DNA of 64,000 nt from Sphingomonas sp. ERG5 (GTDB lineage Bacteria > Pseudomonadota > Alphaproteobacteria > Sphingomonadales > Sphingomonadaceae): contig NZ_JSXI01000024.1 in assembly GCF_000803065.1 (NCBI RefSeq), forward strand, positions 62,001 through 126,000, given 5' to 3'. The translations under genes were made by a program, and so were the position numbers. The notes beneath the pieces are model-generated. The model searched no databases and was not told where the DNA came from. It was given only the letters and a program-made list of their open reading frames with translations. This document shows positions 29,225 through 38,077 of this stretch, one piece after another; the first letter of the stretch is position 1, and each line of letters opens with the position of its first letter.

Positions 29225-30157
29225 ATGACCGCGCCGATTTTCGATCTGACCGCCAAGCTGAAAGCCAAGGCCGAACTCACCTCCGACGACACGCTGGCGC
29301 TGCGACGGGTCGCCTGGCCCGACGGGGTCATCGAGCCTGCAGAGGCGGAGGCGATCTTCGACCTCAACACCAGCGTCAAAGGCAAATCGCGCGACTGGGT
29401 CGACTTCTTCGTCGAGGCGATGACCGCCTATCTCGTCGAGCAGCAATCGCCCAAGGGCTATGTCGACGACGCCAAGGCCGCCTGGCTGATGGCGAAGATC
29501 GACAGCGACGGGCGCGTGGACTCGCTCGGCGAACTCGAGTTGCTGGTCAAGGTGCTGGAAAGCGCGACCAACGTCCCCGAAACATTGAAGACCTATGCCC
29601 TGCGGCAAATCGAGACGATCGTGCTGACCGGCACCGGCCCGACCCGCGACGGTGGGTCGCTTGATGCCGGGTCGATCAACGCCGCCGAGGTCAAGCTGCT
29701 GCGTCGCGTCGTGTATGCGCAAGCCAGTGATGGCCCGGCATTGGTCAGTCGCGCCGAGGCCGACATGCTGTTCCGAATCAAGGACGCGACACTTGCTGCC
29801 GCCAACGCGCCGGAATGGCAGACCCTGTTCGTCCAGGCGGTCGGCAATCACCTGATGGCGCATGGCGATTATCATGCACTCAGCCGCGAGCGGGCGACCG
29901 AACTCGATACCTTCATGAACGATACGCGATCCGGCGTCGGCGGCTTTCTCGGCCGCCTCGCAGGATCGGGCGTCAGTGATGGGTTCCGCAGCATCTTCGG
30001 CGAGAAACCCCAGGAGGTGGACCATGACGCCGCGGTCGCCGCCGATCGCGCCATCATTGCCGATGAACAGGCCTGGCTGACGTCGCGGATCAATGCCGAC
30101 CAGGGACTGGATTCATTGGAAAAGGCGCTGCTCGCCTTTATCGTTGCGGAACAGTAA
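29225..30157 (+). CDS. Uncharacterised cytoplasmic protein with internal duplication
   Basis: A 310-residue, mostly helical, acidic protein that I do not recognise by name. It appears to be an internal duplication. Residues about 24-112 (LALRRVAWPDGVIEPAEAEA, WVDFFVEAMTAYLV, AWLMAKIDSDGRVDSLGELE) match residues about 156-308 (KLLRRVVY, LVSRAEADMLFRI, WQTLFVQAVGNHLM, AWLTSRINADQGLDSLEKAL). The DSDGRVDSL and NADQGLDSL loops look like EF-hand or TerB-type acidic loops. There is no signal peptide or membrane segment. The ATG has an AGAGG site. It stands alone on the plus strand, divergent from the YbjN-like gene. Confidence 0.7.
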   Translation: MTAPIFDLTAKLKAKAELTSDDTLALRRVAWPDGVIEPAEAEAIFDLNTSVKGKSRDWVDFFVEAMTAYLVEQQSPKGYVDDAKAAWLMAKIDSDGRVDSLGELELLVKVLESATNVPETLKTYALRQIETIVLTGTGPTRDGGSLDAGSINAAEVKLLRRVVYAQASDGPALVSRAEADMLFRIKDATLAAANAPEWQTLFVQAVGNHLMAHGDYHALSRERATELDTFMNDTRSGVGGFLGRLAGSGVSDGFRSIFGEKPQEVDHDAAVAADRAIIADEQAWLTSRINADQGLDSLEKALLAFIVAEQ

Positions 30158-30219
30158 GAGCTGACGCGTAGCGGAACGGTCGGAAAAAGCACGCGCGCTT
30201 CAGGCGGCCGAACCCCACA

Positions 30220-30894
30220 TCAATCGGACTGGAAAGCTTCGTCCGCCTTCCGGACGGCCAGCATGAAGCTGGCAAGCTTGGTCTCATCCAGCAACCCCTC
30301 AGTCCGTATCCCCGTGCACAAATCCAGCCCGAAGGGGCGCACTCGCCGGATGGCATCGGCGGCGTTCGCCGCCGAGAGACCGCCAGCGAGGAAGACGGGC
30401 AGCGGGCTGGCCTTCACAAAGTCGGCGCTTATGGCCCAATCATGCTGCAGGCCGGTCCCGCCAAATCGCGGTATCGCGGCGTTGGGGCTGCCTGAATCGA
30501 GCAGGAACGCGTGCACATAGGGAGCATATGCCGGGATCAAGGCGAGCGCTTCGCGACCTTCAACATGAATTACCTGAACCCGGCGGACATGAGGTTGCAG
30601 TTCAGCGAGGCGCGCCGATTCCCTCTGCGTGAGGTGGGGCAGGATCTGCACGGTCGTAGGCCGGGTCAGCTCGATATGCGCCGAGATGGCGTCCGCGCTG
30701 CTCTCCGAGGTCAACAGGAATGTCGCTATGGGCGGCGGAACGACCGCTATGATCCCCGCGATCTGATCGTCGGCGATGGTACGGGGACTGGGCGGCCTTT
30801 GGGCGACAAAACCGACGGCGTCGGCACCAGCGGCAATGGCCATTCTCGCCTCCGCATCGGATCGGATGCAGCAGATCTTGACTCGCGTTCTCAT
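30220..30894 (-). CDS. Phosphoribosylanthranilate isomerase-like protein
   Basis: A 224-residue TIM-barrel protein of the TrpF family, which catalyses the third step of tryptophan synthesis. It keeps the catalytic cysteine in RVKICCIRS (canonical KICGIT), AGADAVGFV, the catalytic aspartate in FLLDSGSP, PVFLAGGLSAANA and a phosphate-loop segment. The family motif at the C-terminus is altered (LDLCTGIRTEGLLDE). It is not beside trpA/trpB, so it may be a second, diverged copy or the only trpF. I chose ATG 30894, giving the normal N-terminus; longer frames upstream add unrelated residues. Confidence 0.8.
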   Translation of the reverse strand: MRTRVKICCIRSDAEARMAIAAGADAVGFVAQRPPSPRTIADDQIAGIIAVVPPPIATFLLTSESSADAISAHIELTRPTTVQILPHLTQRESARLAELQPHVRRVQVIHVEGREALALIPAYAPYVHAFLLDSGSPNAAIPRFGGTGLQHDWAISADFVKASPLPVFLAGGLSAANAADAIRRVRPFGLDLCTGIRTEGLLDETKLASFMLAVRKADEAFQSD

Positions 30895-31059
30895 AAAAAA
30901 AGGCATCTCGCATTCATCGGATCCCATGGCAACAGCGCCGCGGCAATCGGAGAGACGAAGGCGAGCGAGAACCCCTGCTCGACAGTTATTCACCCGCTTA
31001 GTCGACGCATCATGCCCTGATGTTCTTGTTATGTTCCTGACAACCTGCTACGTTACGCC

Positions 31060-32133
31060 ATGGCCGGAAATCGCCCCACTCGCGGCGCCACGCTCAATCG
31101 CGACAGTGTCCGCTTCAACTTGCCCGAACGCGAAGCCGATGGCGACTGGCTCGATGCACAGGGCGATGTGGATGGCGAAGCCCCGAAACTTCGCACCACG
31201 GTGACGGTCGAAAAGCCGCGCACGATCATCACGCGCAACCAGTCGCCGGATGTGGGCTTCGATCGCTCGATCAATCCGTATCGCGGCTGCGAGCATGGCT
31301 GCATCTATTGCTTCGCGCGGCCAAGCCACGCCTATCACGACTTGTCGCCGGGCCTGGATTTCGAGAGCAGATTATTCGCCAAACCCAGCGCCGCGGTGCT
31401 GTTGCGCGCCGAATTGTCGAAACGGGGTTATGTCGCCCGACCGATCGCGTTCGGGACCAATACCGATCCCTATCAGCCGATCGAGGGCGACTGGCGGATC
31501 ACGCGCGCCTGTATCGAGGTGCTGGCAGAAACCGGTCATCCGCTGACCATCACGACCAAGTCCGACCGCGTGGTGCGCGACATCGACTTGCTCGCGCCAA
31601 TGGCAGCGCGCGGGCTGGCGGTGGTGGCGCTGTCGGTCACTTCGCTCGATCCGCGTATTGCCATGACAATCGAACCTCGTGCACCGTCCCCCTCGCGGCG
31701 GCTGGCGGCAGTGCGCAAGCTGGTCGATGCCGGCATCCCGACACATGTGTCGATCGCGCCAGTCATTCCGGCAGTCACCGATCATGAGATGGAGCATCTC
31801 CTGGAACGGGCCGCGGAATGTGGCGCGCGCACCGCTTCCTTCCTGCCGGTGCGCTTGCCACATGAGGTCGCGCCACTGTTCCGCGCGTGGCTCGATGCGC
31901 ATTTCCCCGACCGCGCGGGTAAGGTGATGGCGACGATCCGCGACATTCGCGGCGGGCGCGACAATGATCCCAATTTCGGCACGCGCATGCGTGGACAAGG
32001 GCCCTGGGCGGAACTGCTGCGGACGCGATTCCACATTGCGTGCCGAAAATATGGACTGAACAGCGAGCGCATCGCCGTGCGCTGCGACTTGTTCAGGGCG
32101 CCGAAGGGACCGCAGGGCGATCTGTTCGGCTAA
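31060..32133 (+). CDS. PA0069-family radical SAM protein
   Basis: A 357-residue radical SAM enzyme related to spore photoproduct lyase in sequence. The cluster-binding motif is CEHGCIYC (CxxxCxxC), located after YRGC. It is followed by FGTNTDPYQPIE and GHPLTITTKSDRVVRD. The family is widespread, and its reaction is unknown. The N-terminus (about 1-70) is a short extension with an ITRNQSPDVGF(D) segment common in the family. A start ATG at 31060 has no strong Shine-Dalgarno site. It is divergent from the TrpF-like gene. Confidence 0.88.
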   Translation: MAGNRPTRGATLNRDSVRFNLPEREADGDWLDAQGDVDGEAPKLRTTVTVEKPRTIITRNQSPDVGFDRSINPYRGCEHGCIYCFARPSHAYHDLSPGLDFESRLFAKPSAAVLLRAELSKRGYVARPIAFGTNTDPYQPIEGDWRITRACIEVLAETGHPLTITTKSDRVVRDIDLLAPMAARGLAVVALSVTSLDPRIAMTIEPRAPSPSRRLAAVRKLVDAGIPTHVSIAPVIPAVTDHEMEHLLERAAECGARTASFLPVRLPHEVAPLFRAWLDAHFPDRAGKVMATIRDIRGGRDNDPNFGTRMRGQGPWAELLRTRFHIACRKYGLNSERIAVRCDLFRAPKGPQGDLFG

Positions 32134-32215
32134 GGTCCGCGCACAATGGCATCGCCCCTTCCCGCCGGGCCAGCTTTGCCGCATGGATACACAGCATCTA
32201 TTATCCGGGGGCAGC

Positions 32216-32881
32216 ATGTTTTCGACAGCGGGGCTTGTACTGCACTTGAGCTATGCGCTGCTCGTCGCGGCGATGCTCTCCGGCAAGCCGCACCTCATGC
32301 GATTGCTGATCGCGCTCGCGGCGATCCTGATCCTCCTGCGTGCGACGCTACTGGTTCATGATGGCACCACGGTCATATGGATGGCGATCCTGCTCGGCAC
32401 ATGGTTGCTGAAGCTCTGGGGCGACCAGCGCGAAAATGCAGCGACGACGCAGTTCGACGAGCGAGAGGAAGCGATGCGGAGCGGATGCCTGGGCGATCTG
32501 CCGCGCGGCGCCGCGCGGCTGTTCATCGACCAGGGTTTGTGGCTCGAGGGAACGCCCGGTGAAATTCTGACGCACGAAGGGCAGCCGGTCGACCATATCT
32601 ATTTCCTCGCCAGCGGCGAAGCGCAGGCAAGCAGTAGCGGCCGGGCAGTTGGCATGTGCCGCCCTGGCGACCTGATCGGCGAAGCGACGGTCCTGTCGGG
32701 CGGCGCGGCGACAGCCACCGTCACCCTGGTATCGCCCGCGACCTTCTGGTGCGCCTCGACCGCCAATGTCCGGCAGTTTCTCGACGACCATGAAAGCCTG
32801 CGCATCACGATCGAGCGCAGCTTTTCAGATGCGCTGAGAGAGAAACTGCGTGCCGCCAACCGCCTAATCGCAGCCAGCTAG
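32216..32881 (+). CDS. Popeye-like membrane protein with cyclic nucleotide-binding fold
   Basis: A 221-residue membrane protein. The N-terminal 75 residues contain about three hydrophobic segments (LVLHLSYALLVAAML, LLIALAAILILLRATLL, WMAILLGTWLLKLW). The C-terminal part (about 105-221) has the cNMP-binding fold: LTHEGQPVDHIYFLASGEA, GMCRPGDLIGEATVLSGGAA. This layout resembles Popeye-domain proteins. The conserved arginine that binds cyclic nucleotide phosphate (PRxA) is absent (SGGAATATV), so canonical cAMP binding is doubtful. ATG 32216 follows GGGGGCAGC; ATG 32183 is an alternative with a poorer site. Confidence 0.75.
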   Translation: MFSTAGLVLHLSYALLVAAMLSGKPHLMRLLIALAAILILLRATLLVHDGTTVIWMAILLGTWLLKLWGDQRENAATTQFDEREEAMRSGCLGDLPRGAARLFIDQGLWLEGTPGEILTHEGQPVDHIYFLASGEAQASSSGRAVGMCRPGDLIGEATVLSGGAATATVTLVSPATFWCASTANVRQFLDDHESLRITIERSFSDALREKLRAANRLIAAS

Positions 32882-33204
32882 CGCATCGGGTGCGGCGTCT
32901 TGCCCTGGTAGCGCGCCGCCGCAATCCTGTTTTTCCGACAATAAGAAAGATCGCGCCGCGAGAAGTCCGGTAAGTGAGGCAAGCCAGACCCCGTGCCATG
33001 GTTGAATCGCCAGCGGCGGCAGGATCGCGGGACGCGGCGAGGGAGATATGTTACACCGGTATGTAACATGGCTTTTCCGCAGTCGCTTCGGCGCGATTCT
33101 GATATAATTCTATATATATCATTGACTTAATTGGCCATCACTAGTCACGCATAACCCAACCAGCGGCTTTGCGGTGCTCAAACCGGGATCGCTGCCGTCA
33201 ACAG
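32882..33204. other. Gene-free region between convergent genes, with half of the ATGTTACA palindrome
   Basis: These 323 bases separate the Popeye-like gene (plus) and the GFA gene (minus), whose stops face each other, so no promoter for them is expected here. No gene is supported. The stretch contains the inverted repeat at 33041-33069 (listed separately) and an AT-rich tract at about 33100-33135, unlike the surrounding GC-rich DNA. Confidence 0.5.
33041..33069. repeat. Second copy of the ATGTTACA palindrome
   Basis: The left part GGGAGATATGTTACA (33041-33055) is identical to that at 1287-1301. After the 6-base spacer CCGGTA, TGTAACAT (33062-33069) completes an 8-bp inverted core; the outer right arm is not conserved here. 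Spacer length is the same as in the first copy. No target gene can be assigned. Confidence 0.7.
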
Positions 33205-33582
33205 CTATTGATGCTGCGGCAGGCCATCAGCGATCTCGTAATAGTCACCTTTCTCGGCAACGAAGATGTGCATCTTGACGGTTGTTTCGGTGGAATCATC
33301 GAAAGCTCCCATCGCGACGGCTATCCAGTCGCGATGCAACGGCTCCCAGAAGAGCGAGGATCCGCATGTCGCGCAGAAACCCCGCCTGATCTTTTCCGAC
33401 GATTGAAACCATGTGAGCGATTCCGTGCCGGTGACGGATAAAGCGGCCTTCGGAATGTCAGTCGAGGCGAAGCAATGCCCGGACTGCTTTCGGCACATCT
33501 GACAGTGACATATATCGGGTTGCGGCAAGGCGCTATCGACGGTGAAGGCGACTGCACCACATAGGCATGAACCGGCGTGCAT
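33205..33582 (-). CDS. GFA family zinc-binding protein
   Basis: A 125-residue member of the GFA (glutathione-dependent formaldehyde-activating enzyme-like) family. The zinc-binding cysteine pairs are in GSCLCGAVAF, ICHCQMCRKQSG and GFCATCGSSLFWEP. True formaldehyde-activating activity is not established for this family, and no formaldehyde genes are nearby. I chose ATG 33582, giving the normal short N-terminus; longer starts add unrelated residues. It is isolated, with gene-free DNA on both sides. Confidence 0.88.
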   Translation of the reverse strand: MHAGSCLCGAVAFTVDSALPQPDICHCQMCRKQSGHCFASTDIPKAALSVTGTESLTWFQSSEKIRRGFCATCGSSLFWEPLHRDWIAVAMGAFDDSTETTVKMHIFVAEKGDYYEIADGLPQHQ

Positions 33583-34051
33583 TGACTCGTCCCGAACTGC
33601 GCGCTCGCCCAATGCCAGCGTCTCTCTTCAGCACCATCGCATTGGTGCCAGAATGCCCGCAAGTGGAGTGATGCTGCCGACAATGTCTCACATGGCAGGC
33701 AAGTGCGACCTGATCCGCGAGCATTCCAATGCGAGTCTCAAGGCGGCGCGCACACGGACAATGTGGCTGCTTCAGGGGGTTGCGAGCTGTTTCGGGCATG
33801 CGACTGCACCGAAGGAACTAACCACCAATGGCGCGAAGAGCCTCCATAACGTTTGCCAGCGCTTACGAGTGCATCGGATCAAACGCACGGTGCCTCGGGT
33901 GGGTCGCCAAGGTGTAAGTCTCGCAAGACTCCCCCTCAAACGCACAAATTCATCAAGAACATCCATTATGGTGTAAACACACTGAGATCACAGAGTATTT
34001 TTATTTTTCGTTAGCGAGGCACCTTTAGCAATACAAGCATAGGAGAAACCG
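33583..34051. other. Gene-free region before the c-di-GMP gene
   Basis: These 469 bases hold no gene I can support. Open frames at 33542-33976 (plus) and 33533-33799 (minus) are without recognisable domains and overlap the GFA gene start. The last 60 bases are AT-rich and end in an AGGAG site just before the GTG/ATG of the next gene, consistent with a promoter for it. Confidence 0.45.
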
Positions 34052-36421
34052 ATGTTTTCTGTCCTAGCCTGTATTCAACACCAGCATGATTGGCGGCTGA
34101 TTGTCGTTGCGGCGGTAATTTGCCTGATTGGCAGTTTCACCACCATGCTTCTGTTCCAGCGCGTGCAGGAATGTGAGCGCGCCCACCGGTATCGCTGGAT
34201 GGCGACCGCCGCGATCACCTGCGGCACCGGCATATGGGCGACGCACTTCATCGCAATGCTCGCTTATGACAGCGGTTTTCCCATCAGTTACGCTCCGCAG
34301 GCGACGGCCATGTCGATCGTGGTCGCAATCGCCGCCGCCGGAGCGGCAATCATCGTGGCGCATGCGCGGGGCAATGCCGCATCTTTCGCGATCGGCGGCG
34401 CCATCCTTGGCCTCGGCATTGCCGCAATGCATTTCACCGGCATGGCCGCGATCGAAGCGCAGGCACGGCTGATCTATGATGTGCCGATGACCATATCGGC
34501 GGTGCTGGCCGGCACCATATTCGCTTCTCTGGCCTTGCTGGCATTCCACACCTTTCGCGATATTCGCCGCCTTGCGGTTGCCACGACATTGTTCGTCCTG
34601 GCGATCTGCAGCCTCCATTTCACCTCGATGAGCGGCATTACGCTGCGACCCGATGCAAGCGTCATCGTCGCCGGCGCATCGATCGACCGCTCGCTGCTCG
34701 CCGGGATCGTCATCGCCGTTTCAACGGCACTGATCCTTACGGCATTCGGCGCGACCTTTCTCGACCGCCATCTCACGGACCTCAGGGGGCTGGCCAACGC
34801 ATCGCTCGAAGGCCTTTTGATAGTCAGGGACGATCGGATTCTCGACGTCAATGAACGCCTCATCGAAATGTCCGGCTGGACATCGTCTCAACTGACAGGC
34901 CGCCCGCCAACCGCCATACTCGTTCTGGGACCGGAGGGTCTGAATTGCTGCGGCGACACCGACGGCCCGTCCGAAATAACGCTCCTGCACGTCGATGGCC
35001 GCGAGATTCCGGTCGAGATATTATGCCGCACGATCGAATATCGCGGACGTGAATCTCACGTTCTGGTCGTTCGGGATATCACCGAACGCAAAAAGTCGGA
35101 GCGCAAGATCGAGCATCTGGCGCACCATGATTCGCTGACCGATCTGCCCAATCGCGCGCTGTTCGACGATCGAATGGATCTGGCGCTGCGCCTTGCTGCG
35201 CAACGGGACGAGCAGGTCGCGATTCTCTGCCTGGATCTGGATCGCTTCAAGGCGGCGAACGATATTTTCGGTCATGGCGAAGGCGATCGCATCCTGTGCA
35301 AAGTGGCCGACATTCTCCGCGATGTGACGGACTCGACCGATACGATCGCCCGCCTTGGCGGGGATGAATTCGCGATCATTCAATCCGGTGTTCCTCAGCC
35401 CGAATCGGCCAGTCAACTCGCCAATCGTGTGCTGGCCGCTTTCGCCGAGCGCATGAACATGGCGCGTGATCCGAAAGCCGTCGGTGTCACCATCGGCATT
35501 GCGCTGTTTCCCGACGATGGATCGAACAGCGATGAATTGCGCACCAATGCGGACACTGCGCTGTATCGCGCCAAGGGTGCGGGGCGCGGCACCGCCTGCT
35601 TCTTCGATGCGGCGATGGATGAAGCCGCCCGCATCCGGCGTGAACTGGGTCATGATCTGCGGCGCGCAATCCTGCGCAATGAACTTTCCGTCGCCTATCA
35701 ACCGCTGATCGCTGCCCGATCCGGCCAGGTGGCCGGCTATGAGGCGCTGTTGCGCTGGATCCATCCGGAGCGCGGCGTGATTGGCCCCGCCATCTTCATT
35801 CCGATCGCGGAGGAAAGCGGCACGATCGTCGAACTGGGTGCGTGGGTGCTGGAACAGGCGTGTTCCGAAGCCGCGCGCTGGGCGGAACCGCTCACCATCG
35901 CGGTCAACGTGTCACCGGTGCAGTTTCAACTCCCCAATTTCTGCGAACAGGTCGCGGACGTGCTGAGCCGAACCAAACTGGACGGCACCAGATTGGAACT
36001 CGAAATCACGGAAGCGGTCCTGATGCGGGATCGCGAGGCCGTGCTGGTGCTGCTGCATCGCCTGCGGGCGCTTGGCGTGCGCATCGTGATGGACGATTTC
36101 GGCACCGGCTATTCGTCGCTCAGCAATCTGCAAAGCTTCCCGTTCGACAAGATCAAGATCGACGGTAGCTTCACCGCGGCGATCGAGCATGACGACGCCG
36201 CGCGATCGATCGTCCGCGCGATCATCGGTCTGGGCCATAGCCTCAATCTGCCCGTCGTGACCGAAGGCGTCGAGACGGAGGCCCAGCGCTTGATCGTCAC
36301 TGAACAGAATTGCTCGCAACTTCAGGGCTTTCTGCTCGGCAAGCCCGGCGCAGAGCCCAGCAGGGCGCTTCACCCGGCGGAGATTGTCCAACTGGATAGC
36401 GCCCGCCTGAAACGGACCTGA
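34052..36421 (+). CDS. MHYT-PAS-GGDEF-EAL c-di-GMP turnover protein
   Basis: A 789-residue integral membrane signalling protein. An MHYT sensor of about seven membrane helices (about 10-240) has the motifs ATHFIAM, AMHFTGM and SLHFTSM, proposed to bind copper, oxygen or another gas. A PAS domain follows (about 250-355, LANASLEGLLIVRDDRILDVN). The GGDEF domain has the intact active site RLGGDEFAI, and the EAL domain has YEALLRW, ITEAVLMRD, DDFGTGYSSL and VTEGVET. Both cyclase and phosphodiesterase sites look functional, so either or both activities are possible. A strong AGGAGAAA site precedes the ATG. Confidence 0.95.
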   Translation: MFSVLACIQHQHDWRLIVVAAVICLIGSFTTMLLFQRVQECERAHRYRWMATAAITCGTGIWATHFIAMLAYDSGFPISYAPQATAMSIVVAIAAAGAAIIVAHARGNAASFAIGGAILGLGIAAMHFTGMAAIEAQARLIYDVPMTISAVLAGTIFASLALLAFHTFRDIRRLAVATTLFVLAICSLHFTSMSGITLRPDASVIVAGASIDRSLLAGIVIAVSTALILTAFGATFLDRHLTDLRGLANASLEGLLIVRDDRILDVNERLIEMSGWTSSQLTGRPPTAILVLGPEGLNCCGDTDGPSEITLLHVDGREIPVEILCRTIEYRGRESHVLVVRDITERKKSERKIEHLAHHDSLTDLPNRALFDDRMDLALRLAAQRDEQVAILCLDLDRFKAANDIFGHGEGDRILCKVADILRDVTDSTDTIARLGGDEFAIIQSGVPQPESASQLANRVLAAFAERMNMARDPKAVGVTIGIALFPDDGSNSDELRTNADTALYRAKGAGRGTACFFDAAMDEAARIRRELGHDLRRAILRNELSVAYQPLIAARSGQVAGYEALLRWIHPERGVIGPAIFIPIAEESGTIVELGAWVLEQACSEAARWAEPLTIAVNVSPVQFQLPNFCEQVADVLSRTKLDGTRLELEITEAVLMRDREAVLVLLHRLRALGVRIVMDDFGTGYSSLSNLQSFPFDKIKIDGSFTAAIEHDDAARSIVRAIIGLGHSLNLPVVTEGVETEAQRLIVTEQNCSQLQGFLLGKPGAEPSRALHPAEIVQLDSARLKRT

Positions 36422-36469
36422 GCCTCGTCGATCCGGCAGGCGATGCCGGATCGACGACTCCAGCCAGCG

Positions 36470-38062
36470 TCAGGCAGCCGCCAGCTTGTAATCCTTGAAC
36501 CGCGCGCGCAGTTCGGTCTTGAGCAGCTTGCCGGTGGCGGTGTGCGGCAAATCGTCGACGAAGACGATCTCATCGGGCAACCACCATTTTGCGACATGAT
36601 TGCTGAGATGTGCGGTGATCTCGTCGGGCGTCACCATGCTGCCCGGCTTCTTGACCACGAGGAGCAGCGGGCGCTCGTCCCATTTGGGATGATAGATGCC
36701 GATCGCCGCCGCTTCCCCGACCCCGGCACAGCCGATCGCGGCATTTTCCAGCTCGACCGAGCTGATCCATTCGCCGCCCGATTTGATCACATCCTTGGCG
36801 CGGTCAGTGATCTGCATCGTTCCATCGGGATGGAGCACCGCGACGTCGCCGGTGTCGAACCAATTGTCCGCGGCGACCGCATCGGCTTCGGCCTTGAAAT
36901 AGCGCTTGATCACCCAGGGACCGCGGATCTGCAGCCGGCCCGAGCTGAGCCCGTCACGCGGCTGTTCGCGATCCTCGTCGTCGATCACGCGCAGTTCGAC
37001 CCCGAACGGGATCGACCCCTGGCGCGAGACCAGGTCGAGCTGCTCGCCCAGCGTCATCTCGTCCCAATGCGGCGGCGGAAAGCCGGCGGTACCGATCGGC
37101 GAGGTCTCGGTCATGCCCCAGAGATGCTTGACCACCACGCCCATGCCCATGAGCCGTTCGATCATTGCGCGCGGGGCGGCCGATCCGCCAATCGTCACTT
37201 GCTGCAGATGGCGCGGCTCTTCGCCGGTCGAATCCATATGCTGGAACATCGACAGCCACACCGTCGGCACGCCGGCCGAATGCGTCACCTTCTCGTCATT
37301 CATCAATCCGCACAGGATTTTCGGATCGTTGACCGCCGAATAGACGAACTTCGCCCCCGACATCGCGCCGGCATAAGGCAGCCCCCAGGACGCGGCATGG
37401 AACATCGGCACGATCGGCAGCACCACCGCATTGGCCGAGAGGTTGAACACCCAGGGCGCGACCTCCGCCATCGCATGGATGACGGTCGAGCGATGTTCAT
37501 AGAGAACGCCCTTGGGATTGCCGGTGGTGCCGCTGGTATAGCAGAGCATGCATGGATCGCGTTCCGGGCCTTCGACCCAGGCATAATCGCCATCTTCCGC
37601 CGCGATCAGCGCCTCGAAGCCATCGGGACCATCATCGTCGAACGCGACATAATGCTCGATGCTCGTCCATTGCGGCTTGAGCCGGTCGACCAGCGACTGG
37701 AACTGCTTGTCGTAGAACAGCACCCGGTCTTCGGCATGGTTGGCGATATAGACGAGTTGCTCGTCGAACAGCCGCGGATTGATCGTGTGGATCACGCCGC
37801 CAATGCCGATCGCGCCATACCAGGAGACGAGATGGCGGCTATGGTTCATCGCCAGGGTGGCGATGCGGTCGCCCTTGCCGCAGCCGAGCCGCTCCAGCGC
37901 CTGGCAAAGTTTCCTGGCGTCGCGGGAAATGCCGGCCCAGTCGGTGCGCGTCTCCTGCCCATCGGCATAGACACTGACGATCTCTCTTTTGCCGTGCTCG
38001 CGCGCGGCATGATCGATCAGCTTCGTCACCCGAAGTTCGAAATCCTGCATTCCACCCAGCAT
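36470..38062 (-). CDS. Acyl-CoA synthetase (AMP-forming)
   Basis: A 530-residue ANL-superfamily adenylating enzyme, probably activating a medium- or long-chain fatty acid to its CoA thioester. The P-loop-like [19 protein letters not shown] (about 178-196) and the [26 protein letters not shown] and [20 protein letters not shown] motifs are all present. The C-terminal [15 protein letters not shown] carries the catalytic lysine. The start is ATG 38062; GTG at 38068 is an alternative. It lies 15 bases downstream of dnaE on the same strand but is functionally unrelated. Confidence 0.9.
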   Translation of the reverse strand: MLGGMQDFELRVTKLIDHAAREHGKREIVSVYADGQETRTDWAGISRDARKLCQALERLGCGKGDRIATLAMNHSRHLVSWYGAIGIGGVIHTINPRLFDEQLVYIANHAEDRVLFYDKQFQSLVDRLKPQWTSIEHYVAFDDDGPDGFEALIAAEDGDYAWVEGPERDPCMLCYTSGTTGNPKGVLYEHRSTVIHAMAEVAPWVFNLSANAVVLPIVPMFHAASWGLPYAGAMSGAKFVYSAVNDPKILCGLMNDEKVTHSAGVPTVWLSMFQHMDSTGEEPRHLQQVTIGGSAAPRAMIERLMGMGVVVKHLWGMTETSPIGTAGFPPPHWDEMTLGEQLDLVSRQGSIPFGVELRVIDDEDREQPRDGLSSGRLQIRGPWVIKRYFKAEADAVAADNWFDTGDVAVLHPDGTMQITDRAKDVIKSGGEWISSVELENAAIGCAGVGEAAAIGIYHPKWDERPLLLVVKKPGSMVTPDEITAHLSNHVAKWWLPDEIVFVDDLPHTATGKLLKTELRARFKDYKLAAA

Positions 38063-38077
38063 CAACACCCTCTCTCG

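Noticed and set aside
33542..33976. Plus-strand frame over the region before the c-di-GMP gene
   Set aside because: It overlaps the start of the GFA gene, contains no domain and has no credible ribosome binding site.
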